From positions 1-64,000 of the forward strand of contig QEUP01000004.1 of the NCBI GenBank assembly GCA_003577145.1: 64,000 bases of DNA. The letters run 5' to 3'. The stretch's first letter is position 1. Each line of letters starts with the position of its first letter. The stretch comes from Acidobacteriota bacterium. Its GTDB lineage: Bacteria; Actinomycetota; Acidimicrobiia; Acidimicrobiales; Microtrichaceae. A program made the translations under genes and the position numbers. Of the stretch, positions 54,658 to 63,408 are shown one piece after another. The notes beneath the pieces are model-generated. The model did not search any database. It was not told where the DNA came from and was given only the letters and a program-made list of their open reading frames with translations.

Positions 54658-55668
54658 ATGAAGGTCGACGGAGCACTGGCATTCGACCTCAGGTCGGCCG
54701 CATCCCGGGCCCGAGACGCCGAGGCGGCCGGCTACGACGGGATATGGAGCGCCGAGACGAGCCACGACCCCTTCTTCCCCCTCCTGCGGGCCGCCGAGGC
54801 AACCGAGCGCATCGAGTTGGGTACCGGCATCGCCGTCGCCTTCGCCCGCAACCCCATGCTGCTGGCCAACATCGCCTACGACCTCCAGGACTTCTCGGGA
54901 GGGCGCTTCGTGCTGGGGCTGGGTTCGCAGATCAAGCCCCACATCACCAAGCGCTTCAGCATGGAGTGGTCGAGTCCGGCCGCGCGCATGCGGGAGCTCA
55001 TCTCGGCGATCCGGGCGATCTGGGACTGCTGGAACAACGGAACCAAGCTCGACTTCCGCGGCGACTTCTACACCCACACGCTCATGACCCCCTTCTTCAA
55101 CCCCGGCCCCAACCCCCATGGCGATGCCAAGATCTTCCTGGCGGGTGTCGGACCGATGATGACCGAGGTCGCCGGCGCGGTGTGCGACGGATTCCTCTGC
55201 CACGGCTTCACCACCGAGCGCTACCTGCGCGAGGTCACCATCCCCGCCCTCGAAACAGGCCTGAAGAGCGCTGGACGAACGCTCGAGGACTTCGAGGTCT
55301 CCGGCCCGGCGTTCGTGGTGACGGGCACCAACGAGGAGGAGATGGCCTCCTCCGCCGAAGGAGTCAAGCAACAGATCGCCTTCTATGGCTCTACGCCCGC
55401 GTATCGCCCGGTGCTCGAGCTGCACGGCTGGGGCGATCTCCAGACCGACCTCAACGCGCTCTCCAAGGAGGGCAGATGGGTCGAGATGGGCAAGCTCATC
55501 GACGACGACATCCTCTCTACGTTCGCCGTCGTCGCCGAACCCGGCGGCATCGCCTCGGAGCTGTCCAACCGCTATGGCGACATCGTCGACCGCATCAGCT
55601 TCTACGCGCCGTACAACAGCGATCCTGACACCTGGTTGCCGGTCCTCGAGGCGCTGCGGGCGGTGTGA
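54658..55668 (+). CDS. LLM-class F420-dependent oxidoreductase
   Basis: The 336-residue luciferase-like TIM barrel has MKVDGALAFDLRSAASRARD at the start, then IELGTGIAVAFARNPMLLAN and FVLGLGSQIKPHI, typical of the F420 branch. Coenzyme F420 or FMN is the probable cofactor; the substrate is unknown. The ATG has AGGAGGG 4 nt upstream. It lies between the Liv operon (divergent) and the second binding protein (convergent). Confidence 0.9.
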   Translation: MKVDGALAFDLRSAASRARDAEAAGYDGIWSAETSHDPFFPLLRAAEATERIELGTGIAVAFARNPMLLANIAYDLQDFSGGRFVLGLGSQIKPHITKRFSMEWSSPAARMRELISAIRAIWDCWNNGTKLDFRGDFYTHTLMTPFFNPGPNPHGDAKIFLAGVGPMMTEVAGAVCDGFLCHGFTTERYLREVTIPALETGLKSAGRTLEDFEVSGPAFVVTGTNEEEMASSAEGVKQQIAFYGSTPAYRPVLELHGWGDLQTDLNALSKEGRWVEMGKLIDDDILSTFAVVAEPGGIASELSNRYGDIVDRISFYAPYNSDPDTWLPVLEALRAV

Positions 55669-55682
55669 GCCCACCCGGGCTC
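55667..55682. terminator. Hairpin after the LLM oxidoreductase gene
   Basis: GAGCCC-ACCC-GGGCTC overlaps the stop codon region and forms a 6-bp stem in the gap between convergent genes. It has no U-tract, so it is a weak call. Confidence 0.3.
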
Positions 55683-55755
55683 CACGCACCCGACCCCGGC
55701 GCCGCACCGCGGTGCCTTCACCTGCCATGATCCGGCCCTCACCCGCCTCGACGGG

Positions 55756-57504
55756 TCAGCCGGAACAGCTCTGCGTACCCTGCGGCTCGTATTCGATTCG
55801 CTCGAGGCCTTCGGGCAACTCCTCGTAGATGGCGACCGCGGAGTCCTCGTTGAAGACGTCGGGGGTCCCCTCGGGCCACTCTCCCGGCAGGAAGCGCGTA
55901 CCGCCGTCGACGTACATGTACATGCCCTCGCCCTCGACACCAGTCTCGTCAACACCGCTGGCATCGGGATTCCACCACACCTCTGTCGCATCGTCGATGC
56001 CCTGGTAGTCGGTCTCGTCCCAGATCCCCCGGTTGCCGAAGGTGATATGGGGGTTGAGGAGGTTGCCACCCACCACCGGTGCGTTGAACAAGCCCTCGAT
56101 CACGGTCTCGTTGTCGAGCGTTGGGCCCACCTCCTGGAGAGCAAGGTAGAGAGCCTGGACAGCAGGGAAGATGAGGGCCGTGGTCTGGTCGGCAGGAGGT
56201 GAGACCCCGCACCACCAGTCGTGCACGAAGTAGCCGTCGGTCAGCTCGAGCGGTACACGTGCGGCGAGGGTGCTGACCCCGAAGGCGTGGGCCCACTGCT
56301 CCTGGTCGAAGCTCCTTGCGAAGGCGGTTGTGTCGACGAAGGTCGTACCGGTGATGATCCACTCGGGGAAGTAGTCCTGCTCGGTCGCGGCGGCCGTCAA
56401 CAGGGGCGGCGCCACGACATCGCCTCCGTAGATGACCGTCGTCACCCCGGAGTCCTTGAGCTTCGAGGCGATGTCACGCCCGACTGTGGTCAAGGCCAAA
56501 GGATCGTCGTAGGTGATTATCTCGGCGAGCTCGACACCGCATTCGGCCAGCTCGCCGACGAAGTTGTCCTCCAACTCCTGGCTCTCGGGTCCGGTGTCTT
56601 GACGTATGAAGCCGAAGACCCGCTCCTGATCCTGGTAGGTCTCGTCACCGGCGTGAACCGCAGGCTCCCCGACGAGGCGCTTGCACACGTACTCGGAGGT
56701 CATGGTGAGCCGCTGCTCCGGACCGGCGAACACATCGAGCACGTAGGGGGCGCGCTGCTCGTACCACGACGCCGGAGATCCCGGTGCACAGGCGATGCAG
56801 AGCACCTGGTTCTGGGCCAGCACCTCCGCGAAGGTGTTGGATATCAGGTTCCCACCGACAACGAGGAACGGCTTGATCTCGTTGACGATCATCTCGGCAT
56901 CGGCGGCCGCTGAAACGTCGTCCAGGTAGCTGCCCGACGCAGGTGTGGGAATCAACTCGACGGAGCGGCCGTAGGTCTCGGCGTACTGCTCGAACAGGTC
57001 TATGTAGTCCTGGGCCGTGGCTACGATCTCGTCGAAGGTGTCGTCGTTGCCGATCTGATCCATGGCTGTGCGGTACAAGATGTCGTCCTCGTCCGGCCAG
57101 TAGAGGACGATCTTGAGGGTCTCGGCTGTGACACCGTCATCGGTCGCGCCACCGTTGTCACCGGTGAACGGCTTGTAGCAGGGGATCGGGGTGCTGGTGG
57201 GGATCTCGAGGCGACCGGTCTCGGTGTCGCAGCGCTCACCCCAGTCGATCTCGTCCTCGATGCCGGCTGCTACCGCGTCGTCCCAGGAGACGACATCGTC
57301 ATCGACGCTGGCCGTCGGATCGCCATCCTGCTCAGGGGGAACCACCTCGTCGCCGGCGACATCGGAGTCGTCATCGCCATCACCGCCGCTGAAGGCGATC
57401 ACCACTCCGATGATCGCGATGACCACGACTATCGCGATGACCGAGCCGTACCGCTTCAGCTTGCGCGAGGCGCCGCCGTTGCCCTGATCGCTGCTTGGTT
57501 GCAT
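55756..57504 (-). CDS. Membrane-anchored ABC substrate-binding protein (Liv type), copy 2
   Basis: The 582-residue paralogue of the protein at 47.3 kb has the same start (MQPSSDQGNGGASRKLKRYG against MQPSSGDAKRGASRQLRRYG), the same single span (SVIAIVVVIAIIGVVIAFSG) and acidic linker, no lipobox, and a type I binding fold. The C-termini also share GEGMYMYVDGGTRFLPGEWP. It has its own promoter region and is separated from the transporter by the LLM gene. It probably offers a second ligand to the same transporter, which is inference. Confidence 0.85.
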   Translation of the reverse strand: MQPSSDQGNGGASRKLKRYGSVIAIVVVIAIIGVVIAFSGGDGDDDSDVAGDEVVPPEQDGDPTASVDDDVVSWDDAVAAGIEDEIDWGERCDTETGRLEIPTSTPIPCYKPFTGDNGGATDDGVTAETLKIVLYWPDEDDILYRTAMDQIGNDDTFDEIVATAQDYIDLFEQYAETYGRSVELIPTPASGSYLDDVSAAADAEMIVNEIKPFLVVGGNLISNTFAEVLAQNQVLCIACAPGSPASWYEQRAPYVLDVFAGPEQRLTMTSEYVCKRLVGEPAVHAGDETYQDQERVFGFIRQDTGPESQELEDNFVGELAECGVELAEIITYDDPLALTTVGRDIASKLKDSGVTTVIYGGDVVAPPLLTAAATEQDYFPEWIITGTTFVDTTAFARSFDQEQWAHAFGVSTLAARVPLELTDGYFVHDWWCGVSPPADQTTALIFPAVQALYLALQEVGPTLDNETVIEGLFNAPVVGGNLLNPHITFGNRGIWDETDYQGIDDATEVWWNPDASGVDETGVEGEGMYMYVDGGTRFLPGEWPEGTPDVFNEDSAVAIYEELPEGLERIEYEPQGTQSCSG

Positions 57505-57817
57505 TCGTGTCGCCCTTCGTTCGTCGAGTCGATCCCTTCGGGATCAGGGTCAAGTCCGCCTCCCCGGGAACCGGGCATGCACGTATACCGCCCTCGGCGG
57601 GCGCTGGGGAACCACCCACGCCCTCGTCGTCCACTCTGCTGTTCGCAAGCTACGACCCTCACGGCAGCGCACCAACGCGTGCATTCGACCCCCCGGTCGG
57701 TCCACGGGACGGGCACCACGAACGCAATCGCACCGCGGACCCCGCCTCCGACGTGAAATCCGGCACACCATAGCGCATCAGGTGCTCGAACCGCATGCGC
57801 CGCTGGGCCGAAAACGG
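57505..57817. other. Intergenic leader before binding protein copy 2
   Basis: This 313 bp stretch without a gene holds a small hairpin, GATCCC-TTC-GGGATC (57531-57545), about 27 bp before the start codon, and a GGTATACG-like -10 on the minus strand near 57581-57588 without a good -35. The short frames here are not convincing. No known riboswitch pattern was recognised. Confidence 0.4.
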
Positions 57818-57855
57818 CGAACGCCTCGGCTCGCGTTGCGAAACCGAGGCGTTCG
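57818..57855 (-). terminator. Terminator of the fatty acyl-AMP ligase gene
   Basis: A perfect 12-bp stem, CGAACGCCTCGG (57818-57829) and CCGAGGCGTTCG (57844-57855), with a 14-nt loop lies 14 bp after the stop codon on the minus strand. CCGTTTTCGG follows it, a short U-run. Confidence 0.75.
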
Positions 57856-57869
57856 GCGTCTGTGCTGAC

Positions 57870-59519
57870 TCAGACCAGTTGCAGTTCCTTGTCGAGGAAC
57901 TGCTGCTTGCACAAGGTGCGCTGCAGCTTCCCCGAGGAGGTCTTGGGGATGGTCCCCGGAGCCACGAGGATGACCTCCTTCGGTGGTATGCCCACGGCTC
58001 TGGTGACCTCGTGGGTCACCACGTGGACGAGCTCGTCGGCGTCGTTTGCCTTCGTCTCGGCGACGACGACGATGTGCTGCTTGCGATTGCGTCCTTCCAG
58101 ACCGAAGGCGATGACGTTGCCTGCTCGGATGCCCTCGACGCCGCCGGCCGCACGTTCGACGTCTTGGGGGTACACGTTGCGGCCCCCGATGATGATGACG
58201 TCCTTTATGCGCCCGCACATGACCATCTCACCGTCGACGACATATGCCAGGTCACCGGTCTTGAGCCAGCCGTTGCTGAACAGCTCGGCGGTGGCTTCGG
58301 GGCGCTTGTAGTAGCCCGACGTCACCGACGTGCCGCGGATCTGCAGCTCACCGACCTCGCGCTCTCGGCGGACCTGACCGGTATGGGGATCGACGATCCG
58401 GATCTGCAGGCCGGGCACCGGCCGTCCCAGGATGGCGAGCTCACGGGCATTGTCGGACTCGCTGGAGGTCGGCGCCGCGTAGTGCTCGTGCTCGAGGACC
58501 TCGCCGTCCACGACGTCGGTACGGAAGCCCTCCATGGGCTTGGGGAAGGTACCGGCGATGCAGACCTCTGCCATCCCGAAAGCAGGGAAGGCCGAGCGCG
58601 GGTCGAGCCCGAAGCGGCTGGCTTCTCTGAGGAACTTGCGGTAGGCGTCCGCGTCGATGGGTTCGGCGCCGTTGAGCAGCACCCTCATCGAGCTGAGATC
58701 GAGGTTCGCGGCCCGTTTCAGGGCACGGGTAGCCAAGACGTAGCTGAAGTTGGGGCCGGCGGTGGCAGTGCCGCGGAACTCCGATATCCACTCCATCCAC
58801 CTCAGCGGCTTGGCCAGGAAGTCCTGGGGGGCAGCTTGTACGAGACCGATGCCGGTGGTCATCGGAAGCAGCATGCACCCAATGAAACCCATGTCGTGAT
58901 AGAGCGGCAGCCAGGAGACGATGACATCGTCGTCGTTGAGTCTCGATGCCTCGCTGGCGCCGTCGAGGTTGTGGCAGATGGTGGCGTGCGGGAGCATCAC
59001 ACCCCTCGGCTCTGACGTGCTGCCTGAAGTGAACTGGAGCACGGCCAGCGCCTCGGGGTCGTCGAGGGGCCGCTCGTAATCGGTCACCTTCAACCGCCCC
59101 ACATCGGGAAGCAGGTCGGGCAGGAGGATGAACGGCGGGTCTCCCGGTTCAGCGTCCATGAATGCGACCAACTCGGGATCTATGACCAGGTGCGACACGT
59201 CCGCCCTGCGAACCCTTACCCGGGTCGACTCGACGAACTGCTCGATCGAGCCGAGGCGCATGGGCAGCGGCAAGGTCACGACCGTCGCACCCGCCAGCCA
59301 GATCGCCTGGATGGCGGTCACGAGCCGGCGGCTGGTGGGCCCGAGGACGCCCACATGGTCTCCGGGCTCGACGCCGCGGGCTTGCAGGCCGGCCGCCATG
59401 ATCTTGGCCTCATCGTGGAGCTGGGCCCACGACAGGCTGTCGTAGTCGTCGGCGGACGGGAAGACGATACGGCCGGGCGAGCCGGCCGCCTTCTCAATGC
59501 GGGAGATGAGAGTCAGCAC
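57870..59519 (-). CDS. Fatty acyl-AMP ligase (FAAL/FadD family)
   Basis: This ANL-superfamily adenylate-forming enzyme is about 549 residues from GTG at 59519. Motifs seen are the P-loop FTSGSTSEPRGVMLPH, the acyl-AMP site AFGMAEVCIAG, TGDLAYVVDGEMVMCGRIKD, and the hinge GRNVYPQDVE; the C-terminal Lys is in PKTSSGKLQRT. The style is FAAL rather than plain acyl-CoA ligase, but a CoA product cannot be excluded. The frame continues to 59816, through the region of the tRNA, so that part is not coding. Confidence 0.85.
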   Translation of the reverse strand: MLTLISRIEKAAGSPGRIVFPSADDYDSLSWAQLHDEAKIMAAGLQARGVEPGDHVGVLGPTSRRLVTAIQAIWLAGATVVTLPLPMRLGSIEQFVESTRVRVRRADVSHLVIDPELVAFMDAEPGDPPFILLPDLLPDVGRLKVTDYERPLDDPEALAVLQFTSGSTSEPRGVMLPHATICHNLDGASEASRLNDDDVIVSWLPLYHDMGFIGCMLLPMTTGIGLVQAAPQDFLAKPLRWMEWISEFRGTATAGPNFSYVLATRALKRAANLDLSSMRVLLNGAEPIDADAYRKFLREASRFGLDPRSAFPAFGMAEVCIAGTFPKPMEGFRTDVVDGEVLEHEHYAAPTSSESDNARELAILGRPVPGLQIRIVDPHTGQVRREREVGELQIRGTSVTSGYYKRPEATAELFSNGWLKTGDLAYVVDGEMVMCGRIKDVIIIGGRNVYPQDVERAAGGVEGIRAGNVIAFGLEGRNRKQHIVVVAETKANDADELVHVVTHEVTRAVGIPPKEVILVAPGTIPKTSSGKLQRTLCKQQFLDKELQLV

Positions 59520-59783
59520 GAAGGATCTGACCGACCGTGAGTCGCGGCGGTTACAAACCGGGGGCCGATATGTGAACAACGTCACTGACTGCGATCGCGG
59601 GTGTGTCGACCTCACGAGTGGTGACCGGGTGAACGCTTGTTCGCGTGGCGTCGGGCGGAGAACGGGACCTTGGCCGTCTCCCGGACCAGAGCAGCGAAGC
59701 ACCCGGTTGGCAGCGCAGCCGTGTGGCTCGGTGAACCTTGTGCCGGCGAAACCAGAGCTTCTGCTACCGTTTCTCCTGCGCGA

Positions 59784-59856
59784 GGGGCTGTAGCTCAGTT
59801 GGCAGAGCGCCGCCATGGCATGGCGGAGGCCAGGGGTTCAAATCCCCTCAGCTCCA
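59784..59856 (+). tRNA. tRNA-Ala (anticodon GGC)
   Basis: The full cloverleaf is 73 nt. The acceptor GGGGCTG pairs with CAGCTCC and includes the G3-U70 alanine identity pair. The D stem is GCTC/GAGC, the anticodon stem CCGCC/GGCGG with loop ATGGCAT, and the T stem AGGGG/CCCCT. The discriminator is A, and the 3' CCA is not encoded. An extended -10 (TGCTACCGT, 59762-59770) lies 13 bp upstream. It reads GCC and GCU codons. Confidence 0.96.
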
Positions 59857-59900
59857 CCGGACCCTCCCGGCCCGCGATGACAGACCTGCTCGCCTTCTCG

Positions 59901-59953
59901 CCTTTCTTGGCAGCGTTTTCCGCGTATGGAGGGGGTATTGCTGCCAAGAAGGG
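59901..59953. terminator. Long-stem hairpin between tRNA-Ala and SDR gene
   Basis: CCTTTCTTGGCAGC (59901-59914) pairs with GCTGCCAAGAAGGG (59940-59953): 14 bp with one G-U, and a 25-nt loop. It lies between the tRNA and the convergent SDR gene, so it may terminate both. There is no clear U-tract. Confidence 0.5.
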
Positions 59954-59993
59954 TGGGGGGCGTGGAGCGGCGACGGTCCTCGAGCGCGTGGGC

Positions 59994-60836
59994 TCACACC
60001 ATGGTCTGTCCGGCACTCACGTTCAGTGCCTCGCCGGTCACGCCGGCGGCATCAGCGGAGAGCAGCCAACAGATTGCAGCCGCTACCTCCTCGGCAGACT
60101 GGAGTCGCCCCAGCGGGATCTCCCGTTCGACGAACGACGCCAAGCCGGCCTCGCCTCCCATCACCATCTGCAACAGGCCGTCCTTGTTGGTGAGATCAGT
60201 GTCCACCGTCCCCGGACAGACCGCGTTCACCGAGATACCGGTCGGCCCCAGCTCGAGCGCCAGGCACTGGGTGAGGAGGATGACGCCGGCCTTGGCCGTG
60301 CAGTAGGCACCCAGCATGGGGAAGGCGCGCTTGCCGGCCTGGCTGGACACGTTGCATATCCGGCCCGGCACACCGGCGGCGATCATCCGTTGGGCGCAGG
60401 CACGCGAGACCAGCCAGGTCCCCAGCACGTTGACATCGAGCACCCGGCGGAACTCCGTTGCCGGCAGGCCCGCGAGAGGGCCCAGACCGAACCCCGGTCC
60501 GCTTCCACCGGCGACGTTGGCCACCGCCGTGATCGTGCCGAGGGCCTCGGTCGCGGTAGCCACGGCCTCCTCCACCTGCTCGGCGTCGGACACGTCGGCG
60601 CTCAGCCCGATCGCGCGTCGACCGAGGCCCTCGATCTCACCGACGACATCCTCGAGGTCGTCGCGGCTGGCAGTGCCGTGAGCGGGGGCGTCCTCGTAGG
60701 GGCGGGCCAGGTCCAGGCATGCCACATCAGCGCCCTCAGCGGCGAGCCTCAGGGCGGTGGCACGGCCGATACCCCTCGGCCGTGCCGCGCCCGTCACCAG
60801 TGCGACAGCGCCGGCGAACCTGCCCGCGTCGTTCAC
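59994..60836 (-). CDS. Short-chain dehydrogenase/reductase
   Basis: This classical SDR has 280 residues. The NAD(P) loop is VTGAARPRGIGRATALRLA, ANVAGGS replaces NNAG, the catalytic Tyr/Lys are in YCTAKAGV, and ICNVSSQAGKR supplies Ser. The substrate is unknown. It starts with GTG and overlaps rsfS by 4 bp, so it belongs to the nadD-rsfS run. Confidence 0.9.
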   Translation of the reverse strand: MNDAGRFAGAVALVTGAARPRGIGRATALRLAAEGADVACLDLARPYEDAPAHGTASRDDLEDVVGEIEGLGRRAIGLSADVSDAEQVEEAVATATEALGTITAVANVAGGSGPGFGLGPLAGLPATEFRRVLDVNVLGTWLVSRACAQRMIAAGVPGRICNVSSQAGKRAFPMLGAYCTAKAGVILLTQCLALELGPTGISVNAVCPGTVDTDLTNKDGLLQMVMGGEAGLASFVEREIPLGRLQSAEEVAAAICWLLSADAAGVTGEALNVSAGQTMV

Positions 60837-61243
60837 GAGCCGCTCACACCGAGCGAGTCGCCTTGACGCCAGCCGATCACGGGCACGTCCGAGTACAACC
60901 GTTCCAGTGAGTAGTACTGCCGTTCATCGACCTGGAAGACGTGCACCAGGAAGTCCCCATAGTCCATGAGGACCCACCGGCGAGCGTCTCGCCCCTCGAC
61001 CGAGCGAGGCTTGGCGCCATACCTCTCGCTCAGGACCCGTTCGACCTCGTCGACAATCGCCTTGACCTGCCGGGGGTTCTTGCCGCTGGCGATCACGAAG
61101 TAGTCGGTGATGGCCAACACCGCGCCGACCTCGAGTACCAGTACATCGAGCGCCTTCTTGTCGTCGGCTGCACGGGCAGCCGACACGGCCAGATCCTCGA
61201 TGGACGTGTGCCCGAATCGCTCGGCAGGTGCGACGGGCGTCAT
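60833..61243 (-). CDS. rsfS: Ribosomal silencing factor RsfS
   Basis: RsfS binds ribosomal protein L14 and blocks subunit joining during starvation. The 136 residues have the family pattern DDKKALDVLVLEVGAVLAIT, DYFVIASGKNPRQVKAIVD, and WVLMDYGDFLVHVF near the end. It overlaps the gene on each side by 4 bp. Confidence 0.94.
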   Translation of the reverse strand: MTPVAPAERFGHTSIEDLAVSAARAADDKKALDVLVLEVGAVLAITDYFVIASGKNPRQVKAIVDEVERVLSERYGAKPRSVEGRDARRWVLMDYGDFLVHVFQVDERQYYSLERLYSDVPVIGWRQGDSLGVSGS

Positions 61244-62517
61244 CCGGCGATATCACTCCCGAGGATCACGGTGATGTCGGATGCATCGTTCGTCTCGTCG
61301 CTGAGCGAGGCCTCCACTCCGAATTGCCCGGCGATGAGCTGGGCTCGATCCGCCAGCGTCGAGTCGTGGTAGATGACCTGGGTGACCTCATGATCGAACC
61401 GGTCGGCGTTGCCCAGAGCGGTGATCTCCGCTCCGGCCAGCACAGCCTCGTCGGTGAACTTCAGCTCCGCTCCATCGACGGAGGTCCCGTTGAGGATCCG
61501 CGTCTTCAGTCGCTGGCCCGGATAAGCAGACGAGGGAAACGGCACGATCGAGGGCATCAGGAGCGCCACTTGCTGGGTCTGAGGGCGGAAGTAGGCGATG
61601 TCAGAATCACCTTGGGCGTTAGGGATGGTGACCTTCTCCAGGGGCAACTGCTGCATCACGGTCTCGCCGGCACCCAGTGCCCGCAGGAAGCTGCCGATGC
61701 CGCTGTCGGTCTCGCCGGGTACGACGTCGGGGTCGTCGGATTGCCGGATCGCATCGAGCCAAGCCTGCCAGACCTCCTCGGACCTGGTTATCCGGTTGAA
61801 GCTGGTCTCGTCACCGTTTTGGGTGGCCAGGAACCTTGCGACGCCGGCCTCGTCCAAGCTGAGCTCGCCGGCCTCGAACAACAGCTCCTCTGACCCGTCC
61901 GGAGCCTCGGCGTAGAGATCGTCGGGGTTCTCGATGGTGAGCGGAGCCACGGGAGCCACCAGATCTGCCAGCCGCTGCTGGTCGATCACGCTCGTCTCGC
62001 CGATTCCGAGCCCGAGCACCTCCTCGACGGTCGACTCGAGGAGCTCCGGCCCGCCCTCTTCGTAAGCCGCTTTCAACTGGCTGTAACCGACCCCCTCGAT
62101 GTCGACGGCGGTGCTGATCGGGATGAAGAGGATCGAACCCCCGGTCTCGCCGGCACTGCGGGAGAACAGGTTGATGGCACTGACGGATTCGTTCTCGTCG
62201 AGGAGTACGGCCAGATGCACCGGAGTCGCCTGGACCACCGCCTCGAACCCGGGGGCTTGGGGATCGGTCTCGACCTCCAGCAGCTCGCCCCCGCTGATGT
62301 CGAGACTCGCCTGGTACCCGAGATAGCCGAGCATTCCCATGCCTGCCAGGAGGAGGAGGCTCACAACCAGCCCGACCCAGGTGATGGTGCGCCGTCGCTG
62401 CCGCACTCGCCGACGCTCCGTACGAGCCCCGACACCGTCTTCAGCAGGAGGGTCGGCTTCCTCGAGCGGCGCGGGCTCGGAGCCCACGACGCTGTCAGTC
62501 GGAGGCGCCGTGCTCAT
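61240..62517 (-). CDS. LytR-CpsA-Psr-like protein with LytR_C domain
   Basis: The 425-residue protein has a cytoplasmic Arg-rich start, one membrane span (TWVGLVVSLLLLAGMGMLGY), an LCP-like domain (YSQLKAAYEEGGPELLESTV) and a C-terminal LytR_C domain (TRILNGTSVDGAELKF onward). LCP enzymes attach glycopolymers to the cell wall. The usual PRD with its catalytic Arg is replaced by IPISTAVD, so the LCP part may be inactive. The start overlaps the nadD end; ATG at 62529 is an alternative. Confidence 0.75.
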   Translation of the reverse strand: MSTAPPTDSVVGSEPAPLEEADPPAEDGVGARTERRRVRQRRRTITWVGLVVSLLLLAGMGMLGYLGYQASLDISGGELLEVETDPQAPGFEAVVQATPVHLAVLLDENESVSAINLFSRSAGETGGSILFIPISTAVDIEGVGYSQLKAAYEEGGPELLESTVEEVLGLGIGETSVIDQQRLADLVAPVAPLTIENPDDLYAEAPDGSEELLFEAGELSLDEAGVARFLATQNGDETSFNRITRSEEVWQAWLDAIRQSDDPDVVPGETDSGIGSFLRALGAGETVMQQLPLEKVTIPNAQGDSDIAYFRPQTQQVALLMPSIVPFPSSAYPGQRLKTRILNGTSVDGAELKFTDEAVLAGAEITALGNADRFDHEVTQVIYHDSTLADRAQLIAGQFGVEASLSDETNDASDITVILGSDIAG

Positions 62518-63106
62518 CCCGAACACCATAGAGCTCGTGCCGGCGGATGACCGAAACAACGCTGCGCGGCACCAAGAAGTCGAGCGGCCTGCCCTCCCGC
62601 GCCCTGCGACGAAGCTCGGTGCTCGACACCTCGAGCTGCGGTACTTCCAGGTGCAGCCCGTCCCAGCTCGGCGGCAGGACGCCGGATCGGGCACCGGGCC
62701 GGTCCACGACGACGATCCGGGCCAGGGCCTTGACGGTGTCGGTTCTCTCCCACGTGTCCAACCCTGCGGCGCTGTCAGCGCCTAGTACGAGGAACAGCTC
62801 GGCGTGAGGGTGAGCGGTCGCGAGCTCTTCGAGCGTGTCAGCGGTGTAGCTCGGCCCACCGCGCCGGATCTCGATGTCGCTCGCCTCGAGTCGGTCGACC
62901 TCCTCGACGGCGGCTGCGACCATGGCGAGGCGATCGGCCGCCGCGGAGATGGTCCGGGTGCCCACCTTCTGCCAGGGCTCGTTGGCGACCACGAGGAGCA
63001 TGCGATCCAAACCCAGGTCGTGCACCGCGTTGACCGCTACCGCGAGGTGACCGTTGTGAGGCGGGTCGAAGGTGCCTCCGAAGACGCCTATCCGCTCCGC
63101 AGCCAC
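62495..63106 (-). CDS. nadD: Nicotinate-nucleotide adenylyltransferase
   Basis: NadD makes nicotinate adenine dinucleotide in NAD synthesis. The 203 residues start at GTG (VAAERIGVFGGTFDPPHNGH) with the nucleotidyltransferase motif GGTFDPPHNGH (10-20) and the C-terminal SSTELRRRAREGR. The frame extends to 63409 but only through non-family sequence. A TACAGT -10 lies close upstream, so the transcript may be nearly leaderless. Confidence 0.93.
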   Translation of the reverse strand: MAAERIGVFGGTFDPPHNGHLAVAVNAVHDLGLDRMLLVVANEPWQKVGTRTISAAADRLAMVAAAVEEVDRLEASDIEIRRGGPSYTADTLEELATAHPHAELFLVLGADSAAGLDTWERTDTVKALARIVVVDRPGARSGVLPPSWDGLHLEVPQLEVSSTELRRRAREGRPLDFLVPRSVVSVIRRHELYGVRDEHGASD

Positions 63107-63408
63107 GGGATCACTGTATCGCTGCCGCTCCCTTCGGTGGCCGCGTCGAGGCAGGCCCCCGGACGCACTCGTTACCGCTCCAATACCTAAATCGGAGGCG
63201 AAATCCGCCGATATGGGGTATTCGAGGGTGGTCCGAGAACGCGAGCAACCTCTGTGCTGGTGACCGATGTCACCCGGGCTGCCGGAACAGCACTGAAGAC
63301 CAGGCAGTTGAAAGGATATCGGGGCCGATCCCGAGTCGGTCCCTCTGAGTAGCGGGAAATGCGGTGTTGGGAATACCACCGGCGTAATTCCCGTTGGAAG
63401 CGAGTGCA
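63107..63408. other. Divergent control region between nadD and a sigma factor gene
   Basis: This gap of 302 bp holds a perfect palindrome GGTGAC-CGAT-GTCACC (63259-63274), the 11-mer GAAATCCGCCG (63200-63210) shared with the other small sigma gene, and ATCGG-GG-CCGAT near 63319-63330. The ribosome site of the sigma gene is GGAAGCGAG before its ATG. No standard -35/-10 pair for the sigma gene is clear. Confidence 0.5.

Noticed and set aside
59520-59816. N-terminal extension of the fatty acyl-AMP ligase
   Set aside because: It is Arg/Ser-rich, extends into the tRNA-Ala gene and has no family match.
59784-59856. tRNA-Ala as an integration site for a mobile element
   Set aside because: No integrase, no repeated 3' tRNA end and no foreign-looking genes follow it in the window.
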